A stretch of 64,000 bases of DNA from Lewinellaceae bacterium (GCA_020636105.1 JACJYL010000001.1:2418001-2482000), one strand, 5' to 3'; shown: positions 1 to 9,392, counted from the first letter of the stretch. The notes: generated by a model not told the origin, from the letters alone. Made by a program: numbers and translations.

Positions 1-317
1 TCAACTATTTCATATTCGCATTTATCAGGCAGTAGCGATAATATGGAATCAATAAGCGCTGCATAGTCCTCTAATTCTCCACTAAACTCAACATCAAAAA
101 AATAACTATTAAACCCAAATTCTTTTTTTGCTCTTTCGTAATCTTTAAATAATTTTTGCTTATATTGATCCAAAGAGGGGTGGAAAGAATCATCTAAATC
201 CCTTGATGTCAAAAATGGGAATTCTTCTTTATCGTATTTTATCCAATTTTGTGATTTCAATTCCATCGTATTTATTATCAAAACCAAGGGTATTAGTTTT
301 ATCAAAGTTTTTATCAT
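1..317 (-). CDS. Hypothetical exported protein, C-terminus outside window
   Basis: Reading leftwards from an ATG at 317 the frame stays open for 105 codons to the window edge, so the gene is cut by the boundary. The first ~22 residues (MIKTLIKLIPLVLIINTMEL) have a lysine and then a hydrophobic stretch, like a signal peptide. The rest is charged and aromatic (KYDKEEFPFLTSRDL) with no family I recognise. The 217-bp direct repeat begins about 23 bp upstream of its start codon. Confidence 0.6.
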   Translation of the reverse strand, partial: MIKTLIKLIPLVLIINTMELKSQNWIKYDKEEFPFLTSRDLDDSFHPSLDQYKQKLFKDYERAKKEFGFNSYFFDVEFSGELEDYAALIDSILSLLPDKCEYEIV

Positions 318-340
318 CTATTTGTTTTTTGGTTGACTGG

Positions 341-557
341 AACTAAGCTATATCCCTACACCACCCAAAAATACAATAAAAACATCCAGGAAACAAACAC
401 AACCAAAAACCACGGCCTTAACGCATCATAATCAATTGAAAACAAGTCCATTGCATTGCAACACGATCTTCCAATATCCGGCTACAAACGGCTACAAACG
501 ACAGTAAACGGCTACCATACGACTAATTATGCCCAACCCCCTATATTTGTAAAATCG
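341..557. repeat. 217-bp direct repeat, copy 1
   Basis: This block recurs at 26131-26347 in the same orientation and at the same length, with only a handful of substitutions (for example at 360/26150). It contains tandem GGCTACAAACG motifs and ends in a TATATTTG box (542-549) that fits the Bacteroidota -7 element TAnnTTTG. It may be a duplicated upstream regulatory segment. With copy 2 it brackets the whole minus-strand accessory island. Confidence 0.95.
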
Positions 558-781
558 GTGTATCTAACTAAAACAGAGATGCAAAATTTTGATGATTTGC
601 TTTTAGAGTATGATTTGTAAATGTGCTAAGGTTCGCTCCCGAATAATTTGATTGACCGTAAAATTTGAATAATATCTATGGTTTGGGCATGGATTTCGGC
701 TCTTAACTCTATTGCGAAATTGTTAAGGGTTTGGAATTTTGCTTCATTCCCGACGAACGGTCTTGTTTAGGCACAGGGCTG
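558..781. other. Intergenic, no convincing gene
   Basis: Just after the repeat a 13-codon frame opens (ATG at 580, MQNFDDLLLEYDL then stop). It is too short to call and could be the stump of a gene once driven by the repeat's promoter-like box. On the minus strand about 35 codons are open (TLNNFAIELRAEIHAQTIDI) and end in TAG near 628, possibly a gene fragment. Neither is identifiable. Confidence 0.4.
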
Positions 782-1681
782 CTAATTCACAGTTCTATAA
801 TCTGTTGGATTTAATCCGGTTTTAGCCTTGAACAGTTTAGCGAAATGTTGAGGATATTCAAACCCTAAATCATAAGCAATTTGGCTGACAGGATTATTGG
901 TACTCAACAAAAAGTTTTTGGCTCTTTCAATAATAAAATCATGGATATGGTCTTTCGCGCTGCGCCCGGTTTCTATTTTTAATAAATCGCTGAGATAGCC
1001 TGCCGACATATTTAATGCCTCGCCACAATCAGCCACGGTTGGCAACCCTTTTTCTTGCAACTTTTCCGATTCAAAATAACTTTTAAGATAATGCTCAAAT
1101 TGAATAATGAAGTCTTTGTTGAGATTGGTGCGGGTATAAAACTGCCTGTTGTAGTATCGCTGACAATACCCCAGAATGGAAGTCAGATTTATAACAATTA
1201 AATCCTGCGAATGCATGTCAATGTTTTGGTTTATTTCAGTTTCGATGTGCTGTTCGTAGTCTGATAAAATCTGTTTTTCCTTGTCAGAAATGTGAAGGGC
1301 TTCGTTTATATCGTAATCAAAAAAAGCATAGTTGGCTATATCTTTTCCCAAGGGCGATTTGCGAATTAAGTCGGGATGAAAAATTATGGTCCAGCCCCCC
1401 ACGTCTTCACCTTTTTGCGCGTTATCGAAATATAACACTTGCTGGGGCGATGTAAACACCATCGTCCCCTCATTGTAATCATACGAATTTCGGCCATAGC
1501 CCATTTTACCTGGACTTCCTTTCATGCCAATAATGAACAAATCGCTAACAATCTTTACTTCATTAAAGTCAAAATCAAGCACAGGCCATTCTTTTACAAT
1601 GGTAATCAAGGGATGCACGGGTTTGCCAAAACCAAGAAATTCGTGCACTTGGGCTATACTGGAAATGCGTAAAAAACTCAT
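782..1681 (-). CDS. AraC-family transcriptional regulator
   Basis: A 299-residue DNA-binding regulator. Residues ~195-299 form an AraC-type double helix-turn-helix, with GEALNMSAGYLSDLLKIETG in the first and VSQIAYDLGF ... FKAKTGLNPTDYR in the second, the signature of the family. The N-terminal ~190 residues would be the ligand-sensing part; no specific ligand can be inferred. The length matches one-domain-plus-HTH AraC regulators. It starts 5 bp downstream of the dehydrogenase gene on the same strand, so the two are probably co-transcribed and it may control that enzyme (inference). Confidence 0.9.
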   Translation of the reverse strand: MSFLRISSIAQVHEFLGFGKPVHPLITIVKEWPVLDFDFNEVKIVSDLFIIGMKGSPGKMGYGRNSYDYNEGTMVFTSPQQVLYFDNAQKGEDVGGWTIIFHPDLIRKSPLGKDIANYAFFDYDINEALHISDKEKQILSDYEQHIETEINQNIDMHSQDLIVINLTSILGYCQRYYNRQFYTRTNLNKDFIIQFEHYLKSYFESEKLQEKGLPTVADCGEALNMSAGYLSDLLKIETGRSAKDHIHDFIIERAKNFLLSTNNPVSQIAYDLGFEYPQHFAKLFKAKTGLNPTDYRTVN

Positions 1682-1686
1682 AAGGA

Positions 1687-2580
1687 CTAATATTTAATTT
1701 TCGTAAGTTCTTCAGACAACTTCCAAAGTTTTTTAGCTTTGTTTTCATCGTGAGAAAGCGGAACAGACTTAACTAAAACCGGAGATCCATTCATTTCAAG
1801 AAAACCTGAAGGGCCATAAAAATCACCCGCTTTGGCTTCCGGATCTATAGCGGCTCTTAAGGTAGGTAAAACGCCATGCTCCACATTTTGTCCCATTATG
1901 GGGTTCATAACTCGCCAAAACAAACTATGCCGTTGCAAATCAGTACTGGTATATCCGGGATGGGCGGCTGTTACCAGGGGCAAAGTAGCATCATTTTTAC
2001 TTTTTCGGGCCAGTTCATAAGCAAAGTAGAGGTTGGCCATTTTGCTGTCGCCATACGCTTTTCCTGTTTTATAAGGTCGTTTTTCCCAGTTTATATCATC
2101 AAAGTCTATATTTCCCTGCCGATGCGCAATGCTTGAAGTGACGACAATGCGCGATCCTTCTGTACGTTTGAGCAAGGGCATGAGCAGGCCCGAGAGCGCA
2201 AAATGGCCTAAATGATTTACCCCCATTTGAATTTCGAAGCCATCTTCAGTTTGAGAAAATGGACAAAGCATCACTCCTGCATTATTGATGAGGATATCCA
2301 GTCGGTTAAACGATTTCTGAAAATCATCTGCAAAATCGTGAACCGATTGAAGCGAGTTGAGGTCCAGTTTCCTGGATTCAACGATTGCCTGTGGATATTG
2401 GTGCCGTATCTCTTTGGCTACGTCTTCAGCTTTTTGCAAATCTCTGACGGCAAGTACAACTGTTGCATTTTTTTGAGCAAAAACGCGTGCGGCTTCCTTA
2501 CCCAGACCACTCGTTGCTCCTGTAATAACAACCACCCTTCCTGACTGATCGGGTATGTTGTTGGCGTTCCATTTTGTCAT
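1687..2580 (-). CDS. Short-chain dehydrogenase/reductase (SDR)
   Basis: A 297-residue NAD(P)-dependent oxidoreductase of the classical SDR fold. It has the cofactor motif TGATSGLGKEAARVF (TGxxxGxG) at ~21, NNAG at ~99, the catalytic serine in TSSIAHRQG and the YxxxK pair in YGDSKMAN. Overall it resembles the retinol dehydrogenase/WWOX-like group. The substrate is unknown. First gene of a two-gene unit with the AraC regulator. Confidence 0.9.
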   Translation of the reverse strand: MTKWNANNIPDQSGRVVVITGATSGLGKEAARVFAQKNATVVLAVRDLQKAEDVAKEIRHQYPQAIVESRKLDLNSLQSVHDFADDFQKSFNRLDILINNAGVMLCPFSQTEDGFEIQMGVNHLGHFALSGLLMPLLKRTEGSRIVVTSSIAHRQGNIDFDDINWEKRPYKTGKAYGDSKMANLYFAYELARKSKNDATLPLVTAAHPGYTSTDLQRHSLFWRVMNPIMGQNVEHGVLPTLRAAIDPEAKAGDFYGPSGFLEMNGSPVLVKSVPLSHDENKAKKLWKLSEELTKIKY

Positions 2581-2729
2581 ATTTTCTATATAATTTATCT
2601 AATAAAAAGTTTTAGAAGCGCGGTAAAATAAATTTATACTTTTGTCACCCCTACGCCCCGGCCCTTAAGTGGAGTCAGCGCATAAAAATGTAAATTTATT
2701 TTTGAACCATTCCAAGAAACGTATTGTGG

Positions 2730-3164
2730 TTAAATTAACTTTTTATGTTTAATTGCCTTACCTGCCATATAGGCCAAAAACATAGTTAAACCGCCACGTA
2801 AGCCATCTACAAATATGGCTTGTGTTTCACCAAACTTTATAAGCATGCCAACGCCAAACGACATAAGGAAAATACCGATAATAATGCCAAGGGTAATGCC
2901 TGCTGCATTTGATTTTCTAACCCAGACAAAACTCAGCACCATCAATGTGGTGAGTAAAAACAAATATAAGCCAAGGGTTAATCCCAGTACCTCCATATCG
3001 CTTGAATAGGGTGTGTTAAAATTGGCCATGGCCATTGGCAAGTCAAATAATAGTGTAAAACCAATAGCCAGCTCAAAAAGGGCTTGTAACAGTATGATTA
3101 CCATGAAAATTTGTTTCCAAATTTTATTTGAGGAGCCTGCGTGATTTGCGGTGTTTGAACTCAT
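2730..3164 (-). CDS. Small four-helix membrane protein
   Basis: 144 residues with a short polar N-terminus followed by four hydrophobic segments (about 20-42, 60-82, 88-110 and 117-138), ending in a lysine-rich tail (KAIKHKKLI). This predicts an inner-membrane protein with four passes. No family is recognised. Separate from its neighbours by ~150 bp downstream and ~350 bp upstream. Confidence 0.75.
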   Translation of the reverse strand: MSSNTANHAGSSNKIWKQIFMVIILLQALFELAIGFTLLFDLPMAMANFNTPYSSDMEVLGLTLGLYLFLLTTLMVLSFVWVRKSNAAGITLGIIIGIFLMSFGVGMLIKFGETQAIFVDGLRGGLTMFLAYMAGKAIKHKKLI

Positions 3165-3513
3165 ATTTTTTTTTAGATTAAGGTTTATTTAATTTAGACA
3201 GGGCAAAAATACGCTGGTGGGAGGATGGAGCACTAAACATTTCGCAGAAACCTCAATATATTTCGCAGATGTGAGTTTTTACCTTGTGCCTAACGGTCAG
3301 CTAAATGTTATGTAATTTTTTATGCGGCACCCAGATCCTCGCGCAGTTCAACGTCTGGTATAAAAGTAGTAGCGGATTAAAACGCACTTATTTTCGGACA
3401 GTAGTACCTGCTGCGTTCACAAGCTCTTTTAAATATAACTCCCAGGCTGCGGGGGGTATATGGCGTTCGCGTGTTGTATGCCCGTGTGCTGCATACTTTT
3501 TGCTTCAAATGTT
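3165..3513. other. Intergenic with possible recombination-site remnant
   Basis: No gene is evident. At 3286-3330 the arms GTGCC and GGCAC flank a segment that starts TAACGGTCAG and contains GTTATGT. The left edge GCCTAAC matches the integron attC box RYYYAAC exactly, but the partner GTTATGT is imperfect and the site is short. A GC-rich stretch at ~3445-3495 has partial internal symmetry only. Confidence 0.35.
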
Positions 3514-4998
3514 TTACAATTTTATAATTCTTCTATTAAGCAAACCTCTTTCTGTGTTTAACTGCAAATAATAAATGCCTGCTGATAAGTCGGATAAATC
3601 CAGATCTTGATTCATGTTGTTTCCCTTCATCACGACCTTGCCAAAGTTATCCATGACCGTGAATGCTACGGAACCTATTATCCCTGTCAACTTTATGCTC
3701 CCTGTTGTAGGGTTCGGAATAATCACAATATCATCCTTCCTGTCCTGTGTGGTGGATGTGACGTCCGACAGGTCAAACACTCTTACATGACCTGCTTTTT
3801 CTCCATTACCATCATTCAAATGTGCGCCAATAGCCACGATTTGACCATCTGACGAAATAGATACGCTGTGTCCTGACCAGTCAATGGGTCCCTCTCCTTC
3901 AATTTCCTCGCCATATTGTACCCACGCGGTGCCATTCCATTTATAAACCCGCACATGCCCCGGATTAAAGCCGACCACCCAATCTGTGCATCCACCAATG
4001 GCCACTGTATTCCCATTTGACGACAGCGATACGCTTCGCCCTGACTGAGCTTCCGGGCCTTTTCCGTCAATATCTTCCCCAACTTGTGTCCACTCTCCTC
4101 CGTTCCATTCATACACGCGGGTATGGCCGGAGCGGTCTCCATTTCCACCATTAAAAGATGCACCAATGGCCACCCGATGACCTTCATCCGACAGCGATAC
4201 GCCCCCGCCTGATGCGTCGCCGGCTGCCTCTCCGTCTATATCTTGTCCCATTTGTGCCCATTCAGTGCCATTCCATTCATACACACGGACATGGCCCGCA
4301 TAACTACCATTTCCACCATTACTTGGTGCTCCTATCGCTATCCGGTTACCATCATTCGACAGCGATACGCTCCGACCTGATGCGTCGCCGGCCGCCTCCC
4401 CATCTATATCTTCTCCTAATTGTAGCCATTCGACGTCATTCCATTCGAATACACGAACATAACCGACATGATTTCCATTACCCGCCGCCCCAACTGCCAC
4501 CCTATTTCCTATGATCGAAATCGACTCACCGAGACCGGTCCAGTCGAAAGCCCCTTTCCCGTCAATATCCTCACCCAATTGTGTCCATTCGATGCCATCC
4601 CATTCATATACACGGACATGACCCGCTTCTGATATCGTTCCACCTACATCATTCATATAGGCACCAATGGCGACTCTAAGGCCATCCGGCGAAAGCGAAA
4701 CCCCACGGCCTGAGCCGTCATGGGCTGCCTCCCCGTCGATATCTTCTCCAATTTGTGACCATTCGGTGCCATTCCATTCAAATACGCGTACCTGGCCCGC
4801 ATCATTTCCATTGGCATCGTTCCCCGATGCGCCAATAGCTACTTTCTGACCTTCTGCTGAGAGCGAAATGCTGTACCCGGCATTATCATGAGCTGCCTCA
4901 CCGTCTATATCTCCTCCTAACTGATTTTGAGCAATTAATGGCAGAGAGCCAAGGGAGGTAAATACTGCTAGCATTAAGAAAATAAATATCGTTTTCAT
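3514..4998 (-). CDS. T9SS-exported beta-repeat protein
   Basis: I chose the ATG at 4998 because it begins a clean signal peptide (MKTIFIFLMLAVFTSLGS...QNQ); the frame stays open to 5154 but that extension is unrelated remnant DNA. The mature part has seven ~60-residue repeats, each with a G(E/Q)DIDGE/KG-A-D phrase, SVSLS, RVAIGA and HVRVYEWNG, like FG-GAP or propeller blades. The C-terminal ~80 residues are a T9SS type A sorting domain (PNPTTGSIKL, LSAGIYYLQL, RRIIKL). Expected to be secreted or surface-attached. Its cargo role is unknown. Confidence 0.85.
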   Translation of the reverse strand: MKTIFIFLMLAVFTSLGSLPLIAQNQLGGDIDGEAAHDNAGYSISLSAEGQKVAIGASGNDANGNDAGQVRVFEWNGTEWSQIGEDIDGEAAHDGSGRGVSLSPDGLRVAIGAYMNDVGGTISEAGHVRVYEWDGIEWTQLGEDIDGKGAFDWTGLGESISIIGNRVAVGAAGNGNHVGYVRVFEWNDVEWLQLGEDIDGEAAGDASGRSVSLSNDGNRIAIGAPSNGGNGSYAGHVRVYEWNGTEWAQMGQDIDGEAAGDASGGGVSLSDEGHRVAIGASFNGGNGDRSGHTRVYEWNGGEWTQVGEDIDGKGPEAQSGRSVSLSSNGNTVAIGGCTDWVVGFNPGHVRVYKWNGTAWVQYGEEIEGEGPIDWSGHSVSISSDGQIVAIGAHLNDGNGEKAGHVRVFDLSDVTSTTQDRKDDIVIIPNPTTGSIKLTGIIGSVAFTVMDNFGKVVMKGNNMNQDLDLSDLSAGIYYLQLNTERGLLNRRIIKL

Positions 4999-5034
4999 TC
5001 TAATTGGTTTAGTGATTGACATTTTAGTGAAATC

Positions 5035-5109
5035 CATATATTTAAAGTATTGACCAGCCTTATTTCCAGCCAGTAATCTTTTTCTAATTTTTATAAAGAA
5101 GTTTATCGT
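5035..5109 (-). pseudogene. N-terminal remnant of a DUF6090-type protein
   Basis: In frame with, and upstream of, the T9SS gene the DNA encodes INFFIKIRKRLLAGNKAGQY. That closely resembles the start of the DUF6090 membrane protein at 25068-26102 (MIKFFRKIRQKLLTENKFTK). The transmembrane segment and everything after it are missing and the frame runs into the T9SS leader, so this is the stump of a lost gene. Confidence 0.55.
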
Positions 5110-5212
5110 TGGCTCATGATTAGTCATAATGAAGGCTAACGGTGGTATAAACACAGTAGGTGAGGAACCGAACCTATTGTCGTTTCATTCAATGTTGAAC
5201 GAAAAGCACTGG

Positions 5213-5485
5213 CTAAACTTTGATTCTTTCGTCAAAAATAGCAATAAATTGGTTAAGAATAGTGGGCCAGTTGCGGATCGGCATGATCCATTTTTTCGTT
5301 ATTTCAAAAATCGCCAGATAAACCGACTTTTTCAATGCATTATCCGTTGGGAAAGACATTTTGTTTTTGGTGTATTTTCTGATTTTTCCGTTGAGATTTT
5401 CAATCAAATTTGTGGTATAAATGATCGTTCTAATTTCAAGAGGGAAGTCAAAAAAAGTGGTCAGCTCATCCCAGTTATTATACCA
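5213..5485 (-). pseudogene. IS256-family transposase C-terminal remnant
   Basis: About 90 codons are open, reading NWDELTTFFDFPLEIRTIIY, then TTNLIENLNGKIRKYTKN, FPTDNALKKSVYLAIFEITKKW and a terminal region. This is the typical C-terminus of an IS256/MULE-type transposase (IEN-N--IRK-TK, FP-D-AL-K--YL). The catalytic DD residues lie in the missing N-terminal two thirds. An in-frame TGA at 5492-5494 caps it, followed by the CAGCCTTTAATATT end shared with other mobile remnants. Confidence 0.75.
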
Positions 5486-5519
5486 GTGATTTCAGCCTTT
5501 AATATTACCAGCAGGTGTT

Positions 5520-6446
5520 TTATTTCATAACGTCTTTAAACCATTCCACCATGCTATTGACTCCATCCTGATAAGAAGAAACTTTGAAATTGGGAAACCT
5601 CTTTCTAAATTTATTATCAGACATGACGTACTTCTGTTCAAACTGATACTCCATTTCTTTCGTTTCCTTTAAATTTGGTATAAAAAGAGGCAGTATTTTT
5701 TTTAATAATGTTGGCATCACGCTTATTTTAAAATTGCTGCCTAATTTTTTATTAAATAATACAAGCATTCCATTTGTCGTTATTGGTTCTCCAACAGGTA
5801 GATGCCATACTTGACCATAACAATCATCACACAAAGCCAATTCCACTAAAGCTCGTCCATTATCAAGTACATTAGCATATGTGTGTTCTATCTCAGCCGA
5901 AACCATGGTCTGTGGCCCTTTATTTTGTAACATTCGCTCCAAAAAAGAAATATAAAAGGGGCTATTTATAGCGCCTTCTCCGTAAAAATCTGCAGAGCGT
6001 CCAATTAGTCCTTTAATCTTGCCATCTCTTAAGGCTTTTATCATTAAATCAGCAGTTTGTTTACGGGCTTTTCCTTTTTTTGAAATAGGGTTTTGAGGCG
6101 TGCTTTCATCAAACGGTACTGGTAAAGGCGAAGCGTACATATAGATATTATCTAAAAATATCAGCTTAGCTTGAGCCTTTTCACAGGCGTCAATCACATT
6201 TTGCATTATCTGAGGCCATTGAGTTTCCCAAACCTTAGCATTGTATGGAAGGCCTATGCAGAGATAAACGTAACTGCTGCCATCAATGGCTTTCTCAGCG
6301 TCTTCTTTACGAAGTAAATCTGCTTGAACCCAGGTAGGCTTTGTACTAACTTTTCTTATTTGAAGTTGTCGAATTTCTAGTTCCTTTATAACGGCTTTTC
6401 CAATTGCTCCATTCGCTCCAAGTACGGTATGAATCTGACTTTCCAT
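5520..6446 (-). CDS. NAD-dependent epimerase/dehydratase family protein
   Basis: 308 residues of an extended-SDR Rossmann protein. The N-terminal nucleotide motif is HTVLGANGAIGKAVIKEL (GxxGxxG), the segment ADLLRKEDAEKAIDGSSYVY follows, and IGRSADFYGEGA is the strand after the active-site region. The usual YxxxK is not clear (a possible KKGKARKQ follows FDESTPQNP), so it may be an NmrA-like or atypical member. Substrate unknown. Alone between mobile-element remnants. Confidence 0.75.
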   Translation of the reverse strand: MESQIHTVLGANGAIGKAVIKELEIRQLQIRKVSTKPTWVQADLLRKEDAEKAIDGSSYVYLCIGLPYNAKVWETQWPQIMQNVIDACEKAQAKLIFLDNIYMYASPLPVPFDESTPQNPISKKGKARKQTADLMIKALRDGKIKGLIGRSADFYGEGAINSPFYISFLERMLQNKGPQTMVSAEIEHTYANVLDNGRALVELALCDDCYGQVWHLPVGEPITTNGMLVLFNKKLGSNFKISVMPTLLKKILPLFIPNLKETKEMEYQFEQKYVMSDNKFRKRFPNFKVSSYQDGVNSMVEWFKDVMK

Positions 6447-6546
6447 TTGTTCTAATTTTATTTGTGAGTGTTATTATTAATTACATTACAAAGATGGGAG
6501 AGATAAATGTATAGCCTCTGAACAAATGTTAAGAAATCAGGCTAAT

Positions 6547-7035
6547 TTATATTGTCGTGTTGTGAGTAGTTTTTGATTCATGATCTATTGTAAACGATGC
6601 TGTCAAACCAACACTGAAATTTCGTGGAAGCTTTTCAACTCCGAAGACTGCTCATGAATGTTTCCCTTTTGCATCCAATACTTTTGCAAATAAATCAGAT
6701 GCTCCATTGACAACTATTGGTGAATCATCCCAATCCGTTCCCGATTGGAAATAAGCATCAATATGGTTTAGTCCTATAATTTTATCAAAACCAATTGTAT
6801 TGTTCACTTGCGCTAAAACGTTCAAAGCGTATAATTCCATTGCGTGATAACCATCTTCTATCGAAATTTCATTTCCCAAACGTCCTTGAAATTTAAACCC
6901 TTCATTCAGAATTGGAAATTGAATAGCTATATAAGCTATATTTTTTCGAATATTTACTGAAATATAACTTCCACCAGGTGTTGAAACATTTGGCAATTTC
7001 AATCCGCGTATTTATAAATTTTCTATTGGGTTCAT
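6547..7035 (-). pseudogene. RidA-family protein gene with two in-frame stops
   Basis: Read from the ATG at 7035, the frame gives MNPIENL, a TAA, then IRGLKLPNVSTPGGSYISVN and a full RidA/YjgF-type sequence to AKGKHS, a TGA, then AVFGVEKLPRNFSVGLTASF to a stop at 6547. The parts before, between and after the stops stay in one frame and match the expected family order, and the total (~160 codons) is the usual length. RidA enzymes deaminate reactive enamines. Each stop is one base from a sense codon (TAA from AAA, TGA from CGA). A shorter product from a TTG at 7002 to 6652 would lack the conserved C-terminus. Confidence 0.8.
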
Positions 7036-7060
7036 ATTATTCACTTTGTTAGCACTTTCT

Positions 7061-7399
7061 TTATTTGTAGACATTCTCAAGATTCAACTCTTCAATTACC
7101 ATATTGTGTAGGGTCTTCAGTTCGTTATTATAATTAACATTTTCTTCTTCACTTTTTTTTAATTCGGATAAAACTTCAAACACAAAATTTTCCCCTCCAT
7201 ACTCATTCCAATCTTTTTGGAAACTTCTGATTCTGTGGTTTCCGAATTTGAGTTCCATTTTATGTCTATTCCATTTTGATTCCATATCAATACTATGGTC
7301 AATCAGAACTTTATTGTTTATCATATTTTTTATTTGAAAAACTCCCATAGGAATTTTCATTTGTTTGTACCCTTCTTTCAGTTCTTTTTTTGTTTTCAT
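7061..7399 (-). CDS. GIY-YIG nuclease-like small protein
   Basis: 112 residues. The phrase MGVFQIKNMINNKVLI followed by WNRHKMELKFGNHRIRSFQK and DWNEYGGENFVFEVLSEL follows the GIY-YIG endonuclease fold (short strands, then N-RH----G-H-N--LQ-DW--YG--NF-FE-LE). The GIY and YIG tyrosines themselves are not evident, so nuclease activity is doubtful. It starts 1 bp after the end of the next gene upstream (7401), so it is probably co-transcribed with it. Confidence 0.65.
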   Translation of the reverse strand: MKTKKELKEGYKQMKIPMGVFQIKNMINNKVLIDHSIDMESKWNRHKMELKFGNHRIRSFQKDWNEYGGENFVFEVLSELKKSEEENVNYNNELKTLHNMVIEELNLENVYK

Positions 7400-7400
7400 A

Positions 7401-7814
7401 TTACATAAATCCTAATTGTTTCATAACAGTTACTCTGTCAAAAACTTGAGTATGTCCATTAATTAAATTGTCCTTGAAATGATAAATTGTTAACCCTTTT
7501 GTATTTATGGATTTTTTGGTTGGTGGATATCCGCCAATCATACCAAGGTTTGTTCCAGTTAATATCCAAGTTATAGCAACGTGATTTTCTTCTGGAATTG
7601 CAGATGTTATTTCAAAATTCATATCAGGAAATGAATTAAATGAAAAATTCAATCGCTCTTTGAATTCTGAATGAGATAAAGTTTTTCCTTCCCAAGGATC
7701 AGTTGTGTCAAGATGAATCGTATATTCTGGATGAACATATTGTTCAACCTTATCAAGATTCTTTTTATTCCAAATTTCAGTCATAAATTCCCGAAGGAAA
7801 GATTCTTTGTCCAT
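7401..7814 (-). CDS. NTF2-like / SnoaL-like protein
   Basis: 137 residues. The pattern (FMTEIWNKKNLDKVEQYVHP, then a middle region with ESFPDMNFEIT-like spacing and GGYPPTKKSINTKGLTIYHF) is typical of SnoaL/ester-cyclase members of the NTF2-like superfamily, small alpha+beta cones that bind hydrophobic ligands. Substrate unknown. Cassette-sized gene with the GIY-YIG-like gene immediately downstream. Confidence 0.75.
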   Translation of the reverse strand: MDKESFLREFMTEIWNKKNLDKVEQYVHPEYTIHLDTTDPWEGKTLSHSEFKERLNFSFNSFPDMNFEITSAIPEENHVAITWILTGTNLGMIGGYPPTKKSINTKGLTIYHFKDNLINGHTQVFDRVTVMKQLGFM

Positions 7815-8002
7815 CGTTATTAAGTCTGTTTTTATTATTTAGCATTCTGTAAATCATATCGATTGATCAATATATTCTAGCCCCTCATATAGGGTGATAT
7901 ATGGAATAGATCAATTGCTTCCTCATTAAAAAAATATTGACACATCTAAGCTTCCATCAGATTTACATATTGAAATATAATTTATAAACTTTTTGTACTT
8001 TA

Positions 8003-8218
8003 TTATATTTTTTCTTGTTTAGTATTCTTTAGCTTGTTTTTAGATGAGCTCAGAAGCAAAAATTCAACAAGGTAACCGCAGATAAGTATTAGGCTAATTT
8101 CCCGGTATGAACCTCCCCCCAAAACTAAGGCGGAAACAATCATTATTGTAGCCCAAACAATACTGCTTAAAAGTTGAATTCTTGTTAATATTTGAATTGT
8201 GTTTTTTGTGTTTTCCAT
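8003..8218 (-). CDS. Small two-helix membrane protein
   Basis: 71 residues with two hydrophobic segments (IQLLSSIVWATIMIVSALVL and ISLILICGYLVEFLLL) and a lysine-rich C-terminus (KNKLKNTKQEKI). No family recognised. Lies 45 bp downstream of the alpha/beta hydrolase gene on the same strand. Confidence 0.6.
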   Translation of the reverse strand: MENTKNTIQILTRIQLLSSIVWATIMIVSALVLGGGSYREISLILICGYLVEFLLLSSSKNKLKNTKQEKI

Positions 8219-8263
8219 TTTTATTTTTGCTTTTTTTAAAACGTTATGAAAATAATAGGGTAA

Positions 8264-9145
8264 TCAATCCTTAAATCGTTCTGATTTATTCATAATTAAG
8301 GCCGCTATTCTTGAATTATCCTTCCTGTTTTGCACATGTTTAGAGTTATTCAATAACATAATGTGTTTTAGAGAAGGAAAGATTTTCTTCGCGCGTTTCA
8401 TCATTTTTCTACCAGGAAAAATAATGTCATTTTCTGCAGCAATCAATGTTATGGGCGTTTGAATTTTTGATGCATCACTTGATTTAATAATAGGCACAGA
8501 TGTAAAATCCATGGTGAAATGAGTGAATACCAACGCCAAACTTTGTTGTGCAAAATCATCCCTTTCCGTAAAGGCAGCCTCTAAAAATCGATTGAGGTAT
8601 TTTGATTTTTTTGTTTTCATGTAACGCTTCATCGGAATAAAGAACTGAATCAGTGCTTTGATTGGATTTCCATTCACGACATATGCTGGTGCTGAAAGAA
8701 AAACTTCCTTTATTTTATGCTCATTGTTAATTAAAGTTTTGAGAATCACAAGGCCACCGAAAGAAAAGCCAGCTAACGTCACTTTTTCTAATTCGAGCTC
8801 ATCAATTATTTGGTTCATCCATTGACCGTATGAATCATCTTGCATGCTCAAGCGTGTTTCTGCACTTTTATTAGGTTGTGCCAACACATCTATTGCATAG
8901 ACAGAGAAAGAATCAATCAAATCCTTATATGTTTCGAGTGCTACCGGAGCGCAACCGTTCGAACCATGAATAATAATAATCGGTGGTTTTGTAGCATCCC
9001 CTGTCACGATCATATTGGTGTCTCCAAAACGGGTAGGGATCGTCTTATATTCATAATCAATGTTAAGACTTCCTAGTTTTTTTTCATAAAGGTCAAGTAT
9101 TTCTTTCTTGCCTTGTTCGGACTTATATAATGATTTTTTTTCCAT
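8264..9145 (-). CDS. Alpha/beta hydrolase
   Basis: 293 residues of the alpha/beta-hydrolase fold. The oxyanion region is IIIIHGSNG (HGxxG) at ~77, the nucleophile elbow is LAGFSFGGLVI (GxSxG, serine ~145), the acid is probably the Asp in AENDIIFPG (~240) and the base the His in NNSKHVQNR. The order and spacing fit the catalytic triad. No signal peptide, so cytoplasmic. Substrate cannot be read from the sequence. Confidence 0.85.
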   Translation of the reverse strand: MEKKSLYKSEQGKKEILDLYEKKLGSLNIDYEYKTIPTRFGDTNMIVTGDATKPPIIIIHGSNGCAPVALETYKDLIDSFSVYAIDVLAQPNKSAETRLSMQDDSYGQWMNQIIDELELEKVTLAGFSFGGLVILKTLINNEHKIKEVFLSAPAYVVNGNPIKALIQFFIPMKRYMKTKKSKYLNRFLEAAFTERDDFAQQSLALVFTHFTMDFTSVPIIKSSDASKIQTPITLIAAENDIIFPGRKMMKRAKKIFPSLKHIMLLNNSKHVQNRKDNSRIAALIMNKSERFKD

Positions 9146-9203
9146 TTCTTTTTGTGTTCGGGATTAAGTTGTTCAGTCGATAAACTATTAAAATAGTATT
9201 AAA

Positions 9204-9392
9204 TCATTTATCTGTGATGGTATCGATTATTCCTCCACGCAATTGATAGTTTATATCTGAGTAAAACGTCTTTCCTTTTGTGCTGGGAATAAACTTAGGT
9301 TTTAGGGACTTACTTCTTTAGATTGCTTCTTCAAAGGTCCAGGATTGGTCAAGTCCCTGAGTTATTTCATATCGTTCCCTTTTGTTGGACAT
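9204..9392 (-). pseudogene. Small gene interrupted by one stop
   Basis: From the ATG at 9392 a 63-codon frame reads MSNKRERYEITQGLDQSWTF, EEAI, a TAA at codon 25, then RSKSLKPKFIPSTKGKTFYS and further to a TGA at 9204. Both halves stay in one frame and have plausible composition, which suggests a small protein disabled by one nonsense change. The family is not recognised. Confidence 0.35.

Noticed and set aside
3816..4187. 123-codon minus-strand frame within the T9SS protein gene
   Set aside because: Out-of-frame shadow on the same strand created by the internal repeats of that gene.
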